A stretch of 64,000 nt of DNA from Thermocatellispora tengchongensis. Its GTDB lineage: Bacteria > Actinomycetota > Actinomycetes > Streptosporangiales > Streptosporangiaceae. A program made the translations under genes and the position numbers. Shown in pieces: positions 1 to 7,488 of the stretch. The stretch spans positions 62,001 through 126,000 of the forward strand of contig NZ_JACHGN010000012.1 in NCBI RefSeq assembly GCF_014202315.1, given 5' to 3'. The notes below the pieces were generated by a model. It had not been told where the DNA came from. It searched no databases and was given only the letters and a program-made list of their open reading frames with translations. Position 1 is the first letter of the stretch; each line of letters starts with the position of its first letter.

Positions 1-41
1 CCGACCAGGATCGGCCGGTGCGCGTAGTCCGCGGCCCTCAT
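1..41 (-). CDS. Universal stress protein, N-terminal fragment (runs off the window)
   Basis: Only the first 13 codons are inside the window; the gene reads leftward off position 1. The visible peptide starts MRAADYAHRPILVG, and a PILVG strand directly after a short leader is the usual first strand of a UspA domain. A GGGGG-TGATCCTC ribosome-binding stretch lies just upstream of the ATG at 41. It is divergent from the GH65 gene at 216, and a DosR-type box at 146-159 lies between them. The assignment rests on 13 residues plus context (three complete Usp genes follow within 13 kb), so it is tentative. Confidence 0.5.
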   Translation of the reverse strand, partial: MRAADYAHRPILV

Positions 42-145
42 GAGGATCACCCCCTGCGTCTCCCCCACTTCCCACCATCGCACCGCCCGCGCTCAGGCTC
101 CAGGGGGTGCCGGGGGCGCCGGGCGGGCCGTTGGCCCCGATCCGG

Positions 146-159
146 TGGACGAAGGTCCC
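146..159. promoter_or_regulatory. DosR/DevR-type box 1
   Basis: Read on the minus strand this is GGGACCTTCGTCCA, one base short of a 5+4+5 palindrome of the DosR class (GGGAC-N4-GTCCC or GGCCC). It lies 57 bp before the GH65 fusion gene start and 105 bp before the divergent Usp start. Seven more copies occur in the island. Confidence 0.6.
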
Positions 160-215
160 TGGCCGGGCGGGCCGTGGGGCACATAGCGTCGTGAGGGCGG
201 GCGAAGGAGGCGGTC

Positions 216-3020
216 ATGGGGGCCTGGACGCTGGCTTATGACGGGTACGCCCCGGCGTCGGAGGGGCTGCGCGAGGCGCTGTGCACGCTCGGCAACGGCT
301 ACATGGCCACGCGGGGCGCGACGCCCGACGGGGAGGCGCGCGGCGCCGGGACGTACGTGGCGGGCTGCTACGACCGCCTGTCCTCCACCGTCGCCGGGCG
401 CGAGGTCTCCAACGAGGACATCGTGAACATGCCCGACTGGCTCCCCCTGACCTTCCGCACGCCCGGGTGCGCCTGGTTCTCCCCCGACCGGGCCGATCTG
501 CTGGACTACCGGCAGGAACTCGACATGCGGCACGGGGTGCTGCACCGGACGCTGCGCTACCGCGACGAGCGGGGCCGGGTGACCTCGGTGCGCCAGCGGC
601 GCCTGGTGTCCATGGCCGACCCCCACGTGGCCGCCCTGGAGACCACGGTGACGGCCGAGAACTGGTCCGGCCCGCTGCTGGTGCGCGCCACGCTGGACGG
701 CCGGGTGACCAACTCGGGAGTACGCCGCTACCGGGCGCTGCGCGGCGACCACCTGACCGGGCACGCGACCGGGCACGAGGACGGGATCACCTGGGTGCGG
801 GCGCGTACCCGCACCTCCGACATCGCGGTGACGCTGGCGGCGCGGCTGGAGTCGGAGCACCGCCACGCCGAGGCGGCCGGGGCCCGGGTGGAGCGGGAGG
901 ACGGGCGGGTCTCGGAGGTCCGGGTGCTGGAGCTGACGCGCGGCGTGCCGCGCGCCGTCACCAAGATCGTGGCGCTGGCGACCTCCCGGGACCACGCGCG
1001 GCCCTCGGCGCGGGTGCTGGCGCGGCGCGCGCCGGGGTTCGGCGAGCTGCTGGAGCGGCACGCGGCGGCGTGGGAGCGGCTGTGGCGGCGGGCCCGCCTG
1101 GACGTGGACGGCCCCGAGGTGTCGCAGATCGTGCGGCTGCACGTGTTCCACCTGCTGCAGACGCTCTCGCCGCACACCGCCGACCTGGACGTGGGCGTGC
1201 CGGCGCGGGGCCTGCACGGGGAGGCGTACCGGGGGCACGTGTTCTGGGACGAGCTGTTCGTGCTGCCCTGGCTGAACCTGCGCTTCCCGGAGATCTCCCG
1301 CGCGCTGCTGCGCTACCGCTGGCGGCGCCTGCCCGAGGCCCGCGCCGCGGCCCGCGAGGCCGGGTACGCCGGGGCGATGTTCCCCTGGCAGAGCGGCGGC
1401 GACGGGCGCGAGGAGACCCAGACCCTGCACCTGAACCCGGTGTCGGGACGCTGGCTGCCCGACCGCTCCCGGCTGCAGCGGCACGTCGGGCTGGCCATCG
1501 CGCACAACGTGTGGCGGTACCACCGCGACACCGGCGACGCGGCGTTCCTGGCCGAGATCGGCGCGGAGCTGGTGGTGGAGATCGCCCGCTTCTTCGCCTC
1601 CCTCGCCCGCTACGACAAGGAGAGCGGCCGGTACGAGATCCGCGGCGTGATGGGCCCGGACGAGTACCACGACGCCTACCCCGGCGCCACCTCCCCCGGC
1701 CTGGACAACAACGCCTACACCAACGTGATGGCGGCCTGGCTGCTGGCCCGGGTGCCGGAGCTGCTGGCGGCGGTCCCGGGACGGGTGCGCGCGGACCTGG
1801 AGGTGACCGCGGAGGAGCTGGCCCGCTGGGACGAGGTCTCGCGGCGGCTGCGGGTGGACTTCCACGACGGTGTGATCAGCCAGTTCTCGGGTTACGAGAA
1901 GCTGCTGGAGCTGGACTGGGAGCGCTACCCGGGGGTGCGCAGGCTGGACCGGGCGCTGGAGGCCGCCGGCGACGACCCCAACCGCTACAGGGCGTCAAAG
2001 CAGGCCGACGTGCTGATGCTGTTCTACCTGCTCGGCCCCGAAGGGCTGGCGGAGATGCTGGAGCGGCTGGGCTACCCGCCCGATCCGGAGCTGATGCGGC
2101 GCACGGTGTCGTACTACCTGGCGCGCACCGCGCACGGCTCCACGCTGAGCGCGGTGGTGCACGCCTGGGTGCTGGCCCGCTTCGAGCCCGCGGGCTCGTG
2201 GCGGTTCTTCCTGGAGGCGCTGGCCAGCGACATCGGCGACGTGCAGGAGGGGACGACCGCCGAGGGCGTCCACCTCGGCGCGATGGCGGGCACCCTGGAC
2301 CTGGTGCAGCGCTGCTTCCTCGGCCTGCGGGCGCGGCCGGGCGAACTCCGGCTGGACCCGGCCCTGCCCGCGCGGCTGGGCAGGGTCGCGCTGCCGATCC
2401 AGGTGGGCGGCGCGTGGCTGGAGGTCGAGGCCGAGGGCTCGCGGGTGACCGTCACCCGCGACCCCGACGGCCCCGAGCACCTCGACGTGACCGTGCGCGG
2501 GCACCGGGTACGGGTCGCGCGGGGGACCGGACACATCTTCGATCTCGACACCGAACCCGTGAGGGAGAACCACATGACCGACGACGAGACCGCGGGCAGG
2601 AAGGACGCGCCGGCGCTGGAGGAGCTTGAGGAGGCCGAGTGCCTGCGACTGGTGTCCGGCGGCGGCATCGGCCGGGTGGCCTTCGGCGGCCCGTCCGGCC
2701 CCGTCGTGCTGCCGGTCAACTACGTGGTGCGCGACGGCGCGATCGTGTTCCGCACCCGCTACGGCGGCGCGATGGACCAGGACCTGCGCACCGGCCTGGA
2801 GGGCCTGGAGTTCACGGTCGGCTTCCAGGTGGACCACTTCGACGAGGTCACGCGCGGGGGGTGGAGCGTGCTCATCCAGGGCCCGATCCACCACGTCACC
2901 GAGGAGGAGCTGCCCTCGGTCACCGGCTCCGGGGTGACGCCGTGGGCCCCCGGGGTCCGCGAACTGTACGTACGGATCACGCCGATGCGCGTGACCGGGC
3001 GCCGCATCAACGCGCTGTGA
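216..3020 (+). CDS. GH65 family glycoside phosphorylase/hydrolase fused to a pyridoxamine 5'-phosphate oxidase-like FMN-binding domain
   Basis: This is a 934-residue reading frame. Residues 1 to about 785 form a glycoside hydrolase family 65 protein (maltose, trehalose or kojibiose phosphorylase group). The conserved GPDEYH motif holds the likely general acid Glu483, followed by KQADV and the HGSTLS phosphate-loop-like segment. These favour a cytoplasmic phosphorylase acting on an alpha-glucoside; the exact sugar cannot be told. Residues 787-934 form a small split-barrel flavin-binding domain of the PNPOx-like type, with GRVAFGG near the start and the VLPVNYVV strand. The two parts are normally separate proteins. 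An internal ATG (2574) with its own GAGGGAG site opens the second domain, and a +1-frame TGA lies at 2560, so either the fusion is real or one base was lost before a former stop. The 3' end overlaps the convergent acyltransferase by 14 bp. A DosR-type box lies 57 bp upstream. Confidence 0.85.
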   Translation: MGAWTLAYDGYAPASEGLREALCTLGNGYMATRGATPDGEARGAGTYVAGCYDRLSSTVAGREVSNEDIVNMPDWLPLTFRTPGCAWFSPDRADLLDYRQELDMRHGVLHRTLRYRDERGRVTSVRQRRLVSMADPHVAALETTVTAENWSGPLLVRATLDGRVTNSGVRRYRALRGDHLTGHATGHEDGITWVRARTRTSDIAVTLAARLESEHRHAEAAGARVEREDGRVSEVRVLELTRGVPRAVTKIVALATSRDHARPSARVLARRAPGFGELLERHAAAWERLWRRARLDVDGPEVSQIVRLHVFHLLQTLSPHTADLDVGVPARGLHGEAYRGHVFWDELFVLPWLNLRFPEISRALLRYRWRRLPEARAAAREAGYAGAMFPWQSGGDGREETQTLHLNPVSGRWLPDRSRLQRHVGLAIAHNVWRYHRDTGDAAFLAEIGAELVVEIARFFASLARYDKESGRYEIRGVMGPDEYHDAYPGATSPGLDNNAYTNVMAAWLLARVPELLAAVPGRVRADLEVTAEELARWDEVSRRLRVDFHDGVISQFSGYEKLLELDWERYPGVRRLDRALEAAGDDPNRYRASKQADVLMLFYLLGPEGLAEMLERLGYPPDPELMRRTVSYYLARTAHGSTLSAVVHAWVLARFEPAGSWRFFLEALASDIGDVQEGTTAEGVHLGAMAGTLDLVQRCFLGLRARPGELRLDPALPARLGRVALPIQVGGAWLEVEAEGSRVTVTRDPDGPEHLDVTVRGHRVRVARGTGHIFDLDTEPVRENHMTDDETAGRKDAPALEELEEAECLRLVSGGGIGRVAFGGPSGPVVLPVNYVVRDGAIVFRTRYGGAMDQDLRTGLEGLEFTVGFQVDHFDEVTRGGWSVLIQGPIHHVTEEELPSVTGSGVTPWAPGVRELYVRITPMRVTGRRINAL
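2561..2576 (+). promoter_or_regulatory. Internal ribosome-binding site and ATG for the flavin-binding domain
   Basis: GAGGGAG followed by AACCAC and ATG lies inside the long reading frame, exactly where the PNPOx-like domain begins. It could yield a separate 148-residue protein besides the fusion. Confidence 0.5.
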
Positions 3021-4533
3021 CCGAATCCCGCGCCCCGGCCGAGAGCCTGCCCGGCTTGCCCTGCCCGCCCGGCTTGCCCTGCTTACCCCGCTTACCCTGC
3101 TTGCCCGGCTCATCCCGCTTGCTCGCTTCGGCCAGTTCGGTCAGGGCCTCGCGCAGGTATCCGGGCAGGGTCCACACGTCGGGCACCATCTCCCGGCAGC
3201 CCACGATGCCGACGTCGAGCCGGCCGTCGTAGGAGAACGCCGTGATGTTCATCCCGCCGCTCACGTCGGTGATCACCGAGACCGGGTAGTGCGCGAGCAG
3301 CCGGGCGCCGGCGATGTAGAGGGGGAACTGCGGGCCCGGCACGTTGGAGACGATCAGGTTGATCGGCGGCGCGGTCTGGCCCACCAGCGCGAAGGCCGAG
3401 CGGTCGGCCAGGCCGTTCAGCGCGGCGGGCAGGCTCTCGGTGAACTCGCGCAGCCACTGGGCCGGTGCGGGCCGGAACCTGTCCTTGATCCGCCCCATCG
3501 CGGCGGCGGTCTCGCGCAGCCGCTCCACCGGGTCGGCGACGTGCGTGGGCAGCGGGCTGATCATCATGGTGACCTGGTTGCCGTTCCCCTCCACGCCCTC
3601 CACGCGCAGTGAGAAGGGCACCCCGGCCACCAGCGGGCCCTCCGGCAGGGCGTCCCGGGCGAGCAGCCAGCGCCGTACGGCCGAGGCCGACAGGGCCATG
3701 ACGACGTCGTTGACCGTGACGCCCATCGCGTTCTTCACCTTCTTGATCTCGTCGAGCGGCAGCTCGGCGAAGGCGAACCGGCGGTGCGCCGACACCGGGC
3801 CGCTGAGCGGCGTGCGCGGCGCGGTGAAGCGCGGCAGCTCCGGCAGGGGCGGGGCCCCGGCCAGGCGCCGGGTGAACCGCGACAGCGCCGCCGCGCCGGG
3901 GAGCTGCGACACCAGCGGGATCTCGTCCAGGCGCGGCACGGCGTACGCGAGGAAGCGCAGGGTGTGCACCGGGCCGCCCACCGCGTGCAGCAGGCCCTGG
4001 GCGAGCATGCGGACGGCGCCGGGCGGCTCCTCCTCCCCGGCGGGCGCGGGCTCCGGCTCCGGCCCGGGGTCGGGCTCGAAGTCCATCAGCGCGCCGAGCA
4101 CGTCGGCGCCGGTCAGGCCGTCCACCGCGGCGTGGTGCAGCTTGGTGTAGACGGCCGACCTGCCGCCCTCCAGGCCGTGGATGAGGTACATCTCCCACAG
4201 CGGCCGGTCCCGGTCCAGCCGCCGCTCGTGCAGGCGGGCCACCAGCGCGCCCAGCTCCTCGTCGTCACCGGGGGCGGGCAGGCCCAGCTCCCGCACGTGG
4301 TAGTCCAGGTCCACCTCGGCGTCGGCGGCCCAGTAGGGGCGGTCGAGGCCGAGCGGGACGCGTACCAGCCTGCGGCGGAGCTGGTGGACGCGGTGCAGCC
4401 GGGCGCGCAGCCGCACCAGCAGGTCCTCCCGCGCGATCACCCGGTCCAGGATCGCCAGCCCGGCGACGTTGGCCACGTTCGTCACGGTCTCGAAGTCGAG
4501 GAACTGCGCGTCCAGCGCGCTCAACTGCCGCAT
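3007..4533 (-). CDS. WS/DGAT wax ester synthase / diacylglycerol acyltransferase
   Basis: The 508-residue protein belongs to the bacterial WS/DGAT (Tgs) family, which makes triacylglycerol or wax esters from acyl-CoA at the inner face of the membrane. It opens with the family-typical start LSALDAQFLDFE and carries the catalytic HHAAVDG form of HHxxxDG. The C-terminal condensation-like half contains the VSNVPGP segment. The ATG at 4533 was chosen because GGGAGG sits 5-6 bases upstream and homology begins at once. After the usual end of the fold there is an unusual basic Lys/Gly/Gln tail. In Mycobacterium tuberculosis tgs1 is a DosR target; here a perfect DosR-type palindrome lies 115 bp upstream, shared with the divergent DUF4342 gene. 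It overlaps the convergent GH65 fusion gene by 14 bp. Confidence 0.9.
   Translation of the reverse strand: MRQLSALDAQFLDFETVTNVANVAGLAILDRVIAREDLLVRLRARLHRVHQLRRRLVRVPLGLDRPYWAADAEVDLDYHVRELGLPAPGDDEELGALVARLHERRLDRDRPLWEMYLIHGLEGGRSAVYTKLHHAAVDGLTGADVLGALMDFEPDPGPEPEPAPAGEEEPPGAVRMLAQGLLHAVGGPVHTLRFLAYAVPRLDEIPLVSQLPGAAALSRFTRRLAGAPPLPELPRFTAPRTPLSGPVSAHRRFAFAELPLDEIKKVKNAMGVTVNDVVMALSASAVRRWLLARDALPEGPLVAGVPFSLRVEGVEGNGNQVTMMISPLPTHVADPVERLRETAAAMGRIKDRFRPAPAQWLREFTESLPAALNGLADRSAFALVGQTAPPINLIVSNVPGPQFPLYIAGARLLAHYPVSVITDVSGGMNITAFSYDGRLDVGIVGCREMVPDVWTLPGYLREALTELAEASKRDEPGKQGKRGKQGKPGGQGKPGRLSAGARDSVTAR
3047..3110 (-). repeat. Short tandem repeat coding the basic tail of the acyltransferase
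   Basis: Units of about 9-12 bp of the type CTTGCCCTGC/CTTACCCCG recur, giving the protein pattern GKQGK-RGKQGK-PGGQGK-PG. The period is a multiple of three, so changes in copy number keep the frame. Confidence 0.7.
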
Positions 4534-4647
4534 GGCGGCCTCCCACTGTGGGTGCTCGCGGAAATGATGCTGCCGGGTATCGCCTTCCCCGGGACGGGGC
4601 CCTTCACGAGTGCGGCGCCACGAAAAGGCCACTCGGCGGGCGGGAGC

Positions 4648-4661
4648 GGGACCTTGGTCCC
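4648..4661. promoter_or_regulatory. DosR/DevR-type box 2 (perfect palindrome)
   Basis: GGGACCTTGGTCCC is a perfect 14-bp palindrome. It lies 60 bp before the DUF4342 start and 115 bp before the divergent WS/DGAT start, so it can serve both. Confidence 0.65.
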
Positions 4662-4720
4662 GGGCGCCGGGGCACGGCGACCGGCAGGCTGGTTGCGGGA
4701 GCGAGAGAAGGGCCGCAGCC

Positions 4721-5161
4721 ATGGCCGTGGTGAAGGAAGAGGGACGCTCCCGCGGCGCCGACCTGGCCACGCGGGCCGGGGACCTCGTCCGCGAGTGGAG
4801 CGCCTGGAGGGTCGTCGTGCGGAACGCGCACGGCGGGAAAGTGGTGGAGTTCCCGCTCACGGTGGGCGTGGTGGCCTTCGCGGCCGCTCCCGCCGTGACG
4901 GTGATCGGGGGACTGGCCGCGATGGCGGCGGGCTGGACCGCGGACCTCCGGCGCACCGGAACCGGGCCCGAGGCCCCGTCCACATCAGCCCCGGAAGCCG
5001 AAGAGACCGGGACACCCGGGGACGCCGGGAAGTCCGGGGAGGGCGCGCGGGCCCCAGAGGCCGGGGAGGGCACGCGGGCCACTGATGCGCGGGCCGCACC
5101 GCCCGCGGAGGGGGAACCGCGTACGGCCGGGGCGTCGGGGCGGGGAGGCACGGTGCCGTGA
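4721..5161 (+). CDS. DUF4342-like protein with a disordered acidic tail
   Basis: A 146-residue protein. Residues 1 to about 75 resemble DUF4342: a short charged leader, a VVVRNAHGGK segment, then the EFPLTVGVV strand and a hydrophobic AP-rich helix of membrane-spanning length. The rest is a low-complexity Glu/Ala/Gly/Thr/Pro tail, probably unfolded. The function of DUF4342 proteins is not known. The start at 4721 was preferred over an upstream in-frame start at 4610 because homology begins there and the longer form would overlap the promoter box. The stop overlaps the GTG of the next gene (GTGA), so the two are coupled. A perfect DosR-type palindrome lies 60 bp upstream. Confidence 0.7.
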   Translation: MAVVKEEGRSRGADLATRAGDLVREWSAWRVVVRNAHGGKVVEFPLTVGVVAFAAAPAVTVIGGLAAMAAGWTADLRRTGTGPEAPSTSAPEAEETGTPGDAGKSGEGARAPEAGEGTRATDARAAPPAEGEPRTAGASGRGGTVP

Positions 5162-6381
5162 ACGCGCGACGCGCCGCCATGTCCGCGGCGGGGGCCCGCC
5201 GCAAGATCGCGGGCGCCCGCGCCCGGCACAGGCCCGTGCCCGCCCGTGCGTCCGCGTCCGCGCAGGTGCCCGGGCCCGCGCAGGCGCCTTCGCCCGCGCA
5301 GGCGCATTCCGCGCCGCTCACCTTCGGGGTCGAGGAGGAGTTCCTGCTGCTCGACGCGGCCACCGGGGCCCTGGCGCCGGCCGGGCACGATGTGCTCGCG
5401 CTGCTGGAGGGCGAGCCGGGCTACACCCACGAGCTGATGCTCTACCAGGTCGAGGCGGTCACCGGGGTGTGCTCCACGCTGGAGGAGGCGCGCCGGCAGT
5501 TGCTGGCCCGGCGCGAGCTGGCCGCCGAGGCCGCCGCCCTGCTCGGGTGCCGCCTGGTGGCCAGCGGGATCGCCCCCTCGCCGCCGCCGGCCGCGCACCC
5601 CGTCACGCCCGACCCCCGCTACGGCGAGCTGGCCCGGATGTTCCCGGCGCTGATGGCCAGGGGAGCCACCTGCGGGTGCCACGTGCACGTCGGAGTGCCC
5701 TCGCGGGCGCTGGGCGTGCAGGTGCTGGCCCGGCTGCGGCCCTGGCTGGCCACGCTGCTCGCGGTCAGCGCCAACTCCCCCATCGCCGACGGGCGCGAGT
5801 CCTCCTGGGCGAGCCGCCGGTACGTGCGCTGGTGCGGCTGGCCCTCCGCGGTGCCGCCGATGCGGTGGCGCGACCCCGGCGCGTACGACGCGGAGGTGCG
5901 CCGCATCATCGAGCGCGGCGGCGCCCTGGACGAGCGCGGCGTCTACTTCCACGCCAGGCTGTCGCCCCGCTACCCCACGGTGGAGGTCCGCATCGCCGAC
6001 GCCGGTCTCACCGTGGACGACACGATCCTGATCACGGCGCTGGTGCGGGCGCTGGTGGCCACCGCCCTGGAGGACGCGCGCCGCGGCGCCCCCTGCCCGT
6101 CCGTCCCGGAGGCCCGGCTGCGGGCCGCCCTGAGCCACGCCGCGCGCGAGGGGGCCGAGGGCACCGGCATCGACCCGTGCACCGGCCGGGTCGTGCCGCA
6201 GCGGCTGCTGCTGGACCGCCTGCTCGCGCACGTCACCGCCGCCGACCACCTCGCCCCGCTCCTCGCCGGCCTGTACGAGCGCGGCACGGGCGCCGCCAGG
6301 CAGCGTGCCCTGTGGTCCCGGGCCGGCGCCGACCCCGCCGCGTACGCCCGCCTGCTGGCCGAGGCCACGCTCGCCGGCTGA
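5158..6381 (+). CDS. Carboxylate-amine ligase, YbdK / glutamate-cysteine ligase type 2 family
   Basis: A 407-residue protein of the YbdK-like carboxylate-amine ligase family. These enzymes share the glutamine-synthetase-like fold of gamma-glutamylcysteine ligase and form an amide with ATP. Visible marks are FGVEEEFLLLD at about residue 56, the CHVHVGVP metal-site motif, the RDPGAYD segment and VEVRIAD near the end. Residues 1-50 are an Ala/Pro/Arg-rich leader not typical of the family, so a later start is possible, although the GTG at 5158 is coupled to the preceding stop. The true substrate is unknown; YbdK itself has only weak GCL activity. Confidence 0.85.
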   Translation: MNARRAAMSAAGARRKIAGARARHRPVPARASASAQVPGPAQAPSPAQAHSAPLTFGVEEEFLLLDAATGALAPAGHDVLALLEGEPGYTHELMLYQVEAVTGVCSTLEEARRQLLARRELAAEAAALLGCRLVASGIAPSPPPAAHPVTPDPRYGELARMFPALMARGATCGCHVHVGVPSRALGVQVLARLRPWLATLLAVSANSPIADGRESSWASRRYVRWCGWPSAVPPMRWRDPGAYDAEVRRIIERGGALDERGVYFHARLSPRYPTVEVRIADAGLTVDDTILITALVRALVATALEDARRGAPCPSVPEARLRAALSHAAREGAEGTGIDPCTGRVVPQRLLLDRLLAHVTAADHLAPLLAGLYERGTGAARQRALWSRAGADPAAYARLLAEATLAG

Positions 6382-6500
6382 GCGGCCGGGCGGGAGCCGG
6401 CGCGAGTCAGCGCGAGTCAGCGGTGCGCGAACGGCACCGCGCGCCCGCGCCGCGTGCGGGGAGAATCCGGGCGAGACGCGACGACGACGAGGAGCGGCCG

Positions 6501-7226
6501 ATGGCGCCCACCGCGGCGTACGAAGAGATCGCCGACTGGTACGAGGAGGAGTTCCTGGCCGCGCAGCGCGCGGGCGAGGGGCCGGGCGCCGCGGTCACCC
6601 GCGCCCTGATCGACCTGCTGGGCCCCGTCGGGCCCGGCGGCGGCGTGTGCCTGGAGGTCGGCTGCGGCACCGGCGTGCACGCCGCGGCCGTGCGCGAGCT
6701 GGGCTGGACCCCGGCCGGGATCGACCTGTCCGCCGGCATGCTGCGCCACGCGCGGGGACGGCTGCCGATCCTGCGCGGCGACGCCGAGCGGCTACCGTTC
6801 CGCGACGCGTCGGTGCCCGCCGCCATCGCGATGATGGTCCACACCGACATGCCCGGCTATCCGGCGGTGGTGCGCGAGGCGGCCCGGGTGCTGCGCCCCG
6901 GCGGGGTGCTGGTGCACGTGGGCGTGCACCCGTGCTTCTGCGGCGGCTTCGCCGACCGCGGCGACCCCGGGGCCGTGGTGATCGGCCCCGGCTACCTCGA
7001 CGGCCACTGGACCAAGCGGTCGTGGACCGACAAGGGGGTCCGCAACCGGGTCGGCGCCTCCCACTGGCCGCTGCCCGCGCTGCTGCACGCCTTTCTCGAC
7101 GCGGGCCTGACCCTGGAGCGTTTCGCCGAGGGCGGCGAGCCGGTCCCGTTCGTGCTGGGAGTGCGGGCGCGCAAGCCTCCCGCCCCCGGAGCGCGTGGTG
7201 AACCCGCCCCGGAAGCGCGCGAATAA
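6501..7226 (+). CDS. Class I SAM-dependent methyltransferase
   Basis: A 241-residue protein with the Rossmann-type methyltransferase fold. Motif I is LEVGCGTG at about residues 50-57, followed by the acidic strand-2 end in AGIDLSAGML, RGDAERLPF and a post-motif VLRPGGVLVHVG. The acceptor substrate cannot be told; the fold matches small-molecule methyltransferases of the UbiE/COQ5 type. The start at 6501 has GAGGAG about 7 bases upstream. Two copies of GCGCGAGTCA precede it, but there is no DosR-type box, so its place in the regulon is uncertain. A methyltransferase (Rv2003c) is also in the M. tuberculosis DosR set, but no orthology is claimed. Confidence 0.85.
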   Translation: MAPTAAYEEIADWYEEEFLAAQRAGEGPGAAVTRALIDLLGPVGPGGGVCLEVGCGTGVHAAAVRELGWTPAGIDLSAGMLRHARGRLPILRGDAERLPFRDASVPAAIAMMVHTDMPGYPAVVREAARVLRPGGVLVHVGVHPCFCGGFADRGDPGAVVIGPGYLDGHWTKRSWTDKGVRNRVGASHWPLPALLHAFLDAGLTLERFAEGGEPVPFVLGVRARKPPAPGARGEPAPEARE

Positions 7227-7295
7227 CCCGCCGGGGCGAGGCCGTCAGCGGCCGGGCGGCCGGAAGGCGGTCACCGTCTAGGCGACGGAGCCGTG

Positions 7296-7308
7296 CGGCA
7301 CAGTGCCG
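7296..7308. repeat. Dyad CGGCAC-A-GTGCCG
   Basis: A perfect 6+1+6 inverted repeat lies downstream of the methyltransferase. The same core with C in the centre recurs in each of the three tandem repeats near 26.5 kb. Confidence 0.4.
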
Positions 7309-7343
7309 TCTCGACCTTCTCCGCCTCCGGCCGGTCCCGGCTC

Positions 7344-7364
7344 CCGGAGATCTGGCGTCTCCGG
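7344..7364. terminator. Hairpin CCGGAGA-N7-TCTCCGG
   Basis: A perfect 7-bp stem with a 7-base loop lies between the convergent methyltransferase and eRF1-like genes. It has no T-run, as is usual for actinomycete terminators. It could equally be part of a structured RNA. Confidence 0.4.
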
Positions 7365-7378
7365 GGGCCTTCGGTCCC
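7365..7378. promoter_or_regulatory. DosR/DevR-type box 3
   Basis: The minus strand reads GGGACCGAAGGCCC; the dyad extends to 17 bp (7363-7379). It lies between convergent genes, not before a recognised start. Confidence 0.5.
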
Positions 7379-7420
7379 CGCCTCGGTGGGCGTCTACTCG
7401 TACGGTCCCGCCCGCCCGGC

Positions 7421-7436
7421 CGCCCCGGTAGGGGCG
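7421..7436. terminator. Hairpin CGCCCC-GGTA-GGGGCG
   Basis: A perfect 6-bp G/C stem with a 4-base loop lies between convergent genes. It partly overlaps box 4, so its role may be in an RNA or only as part of the dyads. Confidence 0.35.
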
Positions 7437-7444
7437 TAGGTCCC
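7431..7444. promoter_or_regulatory. DosR/DevR-type box 4
   Basis: The minus strand reads GGGACCTACGCCCC. It is the middle one of three boxes in about 100 bp. Confidence 0.45.
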
Positions 7445-7453
7445 GAGCCCGGC

Positions 7454-7467
7454 GGGACTTTCGGCCC
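7454..7467. promoter_or_regulatory. DosR/DevR-type box 5
   Basis: GGGACTTTCGGCCC is close to the mycobacterial consensus half-site GGGACTT. It lies 22 bp from the 3' end of the eRF1-like gene, with no gene start nearby on either strand. Confidence 0.55.
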
Positions 7468-7488
7468 GGCCGCACCGGAGTCACCGGC

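Noticed and set aside
93-1865. Long minus-strand frame opposite the GH65 gene
   Set aside because: It is a shadow of the GH65 coding frame, rich in Arg, Gly, Pro, His and Val with no fold. The plus-strand protein has clear catalytic motifs.
4591-4604. GGGACGGGGCCC as a further DosR-type box
   Set aside because: The two arms have the wrong spacing for the 5+4+5 layout shared by the other eight.
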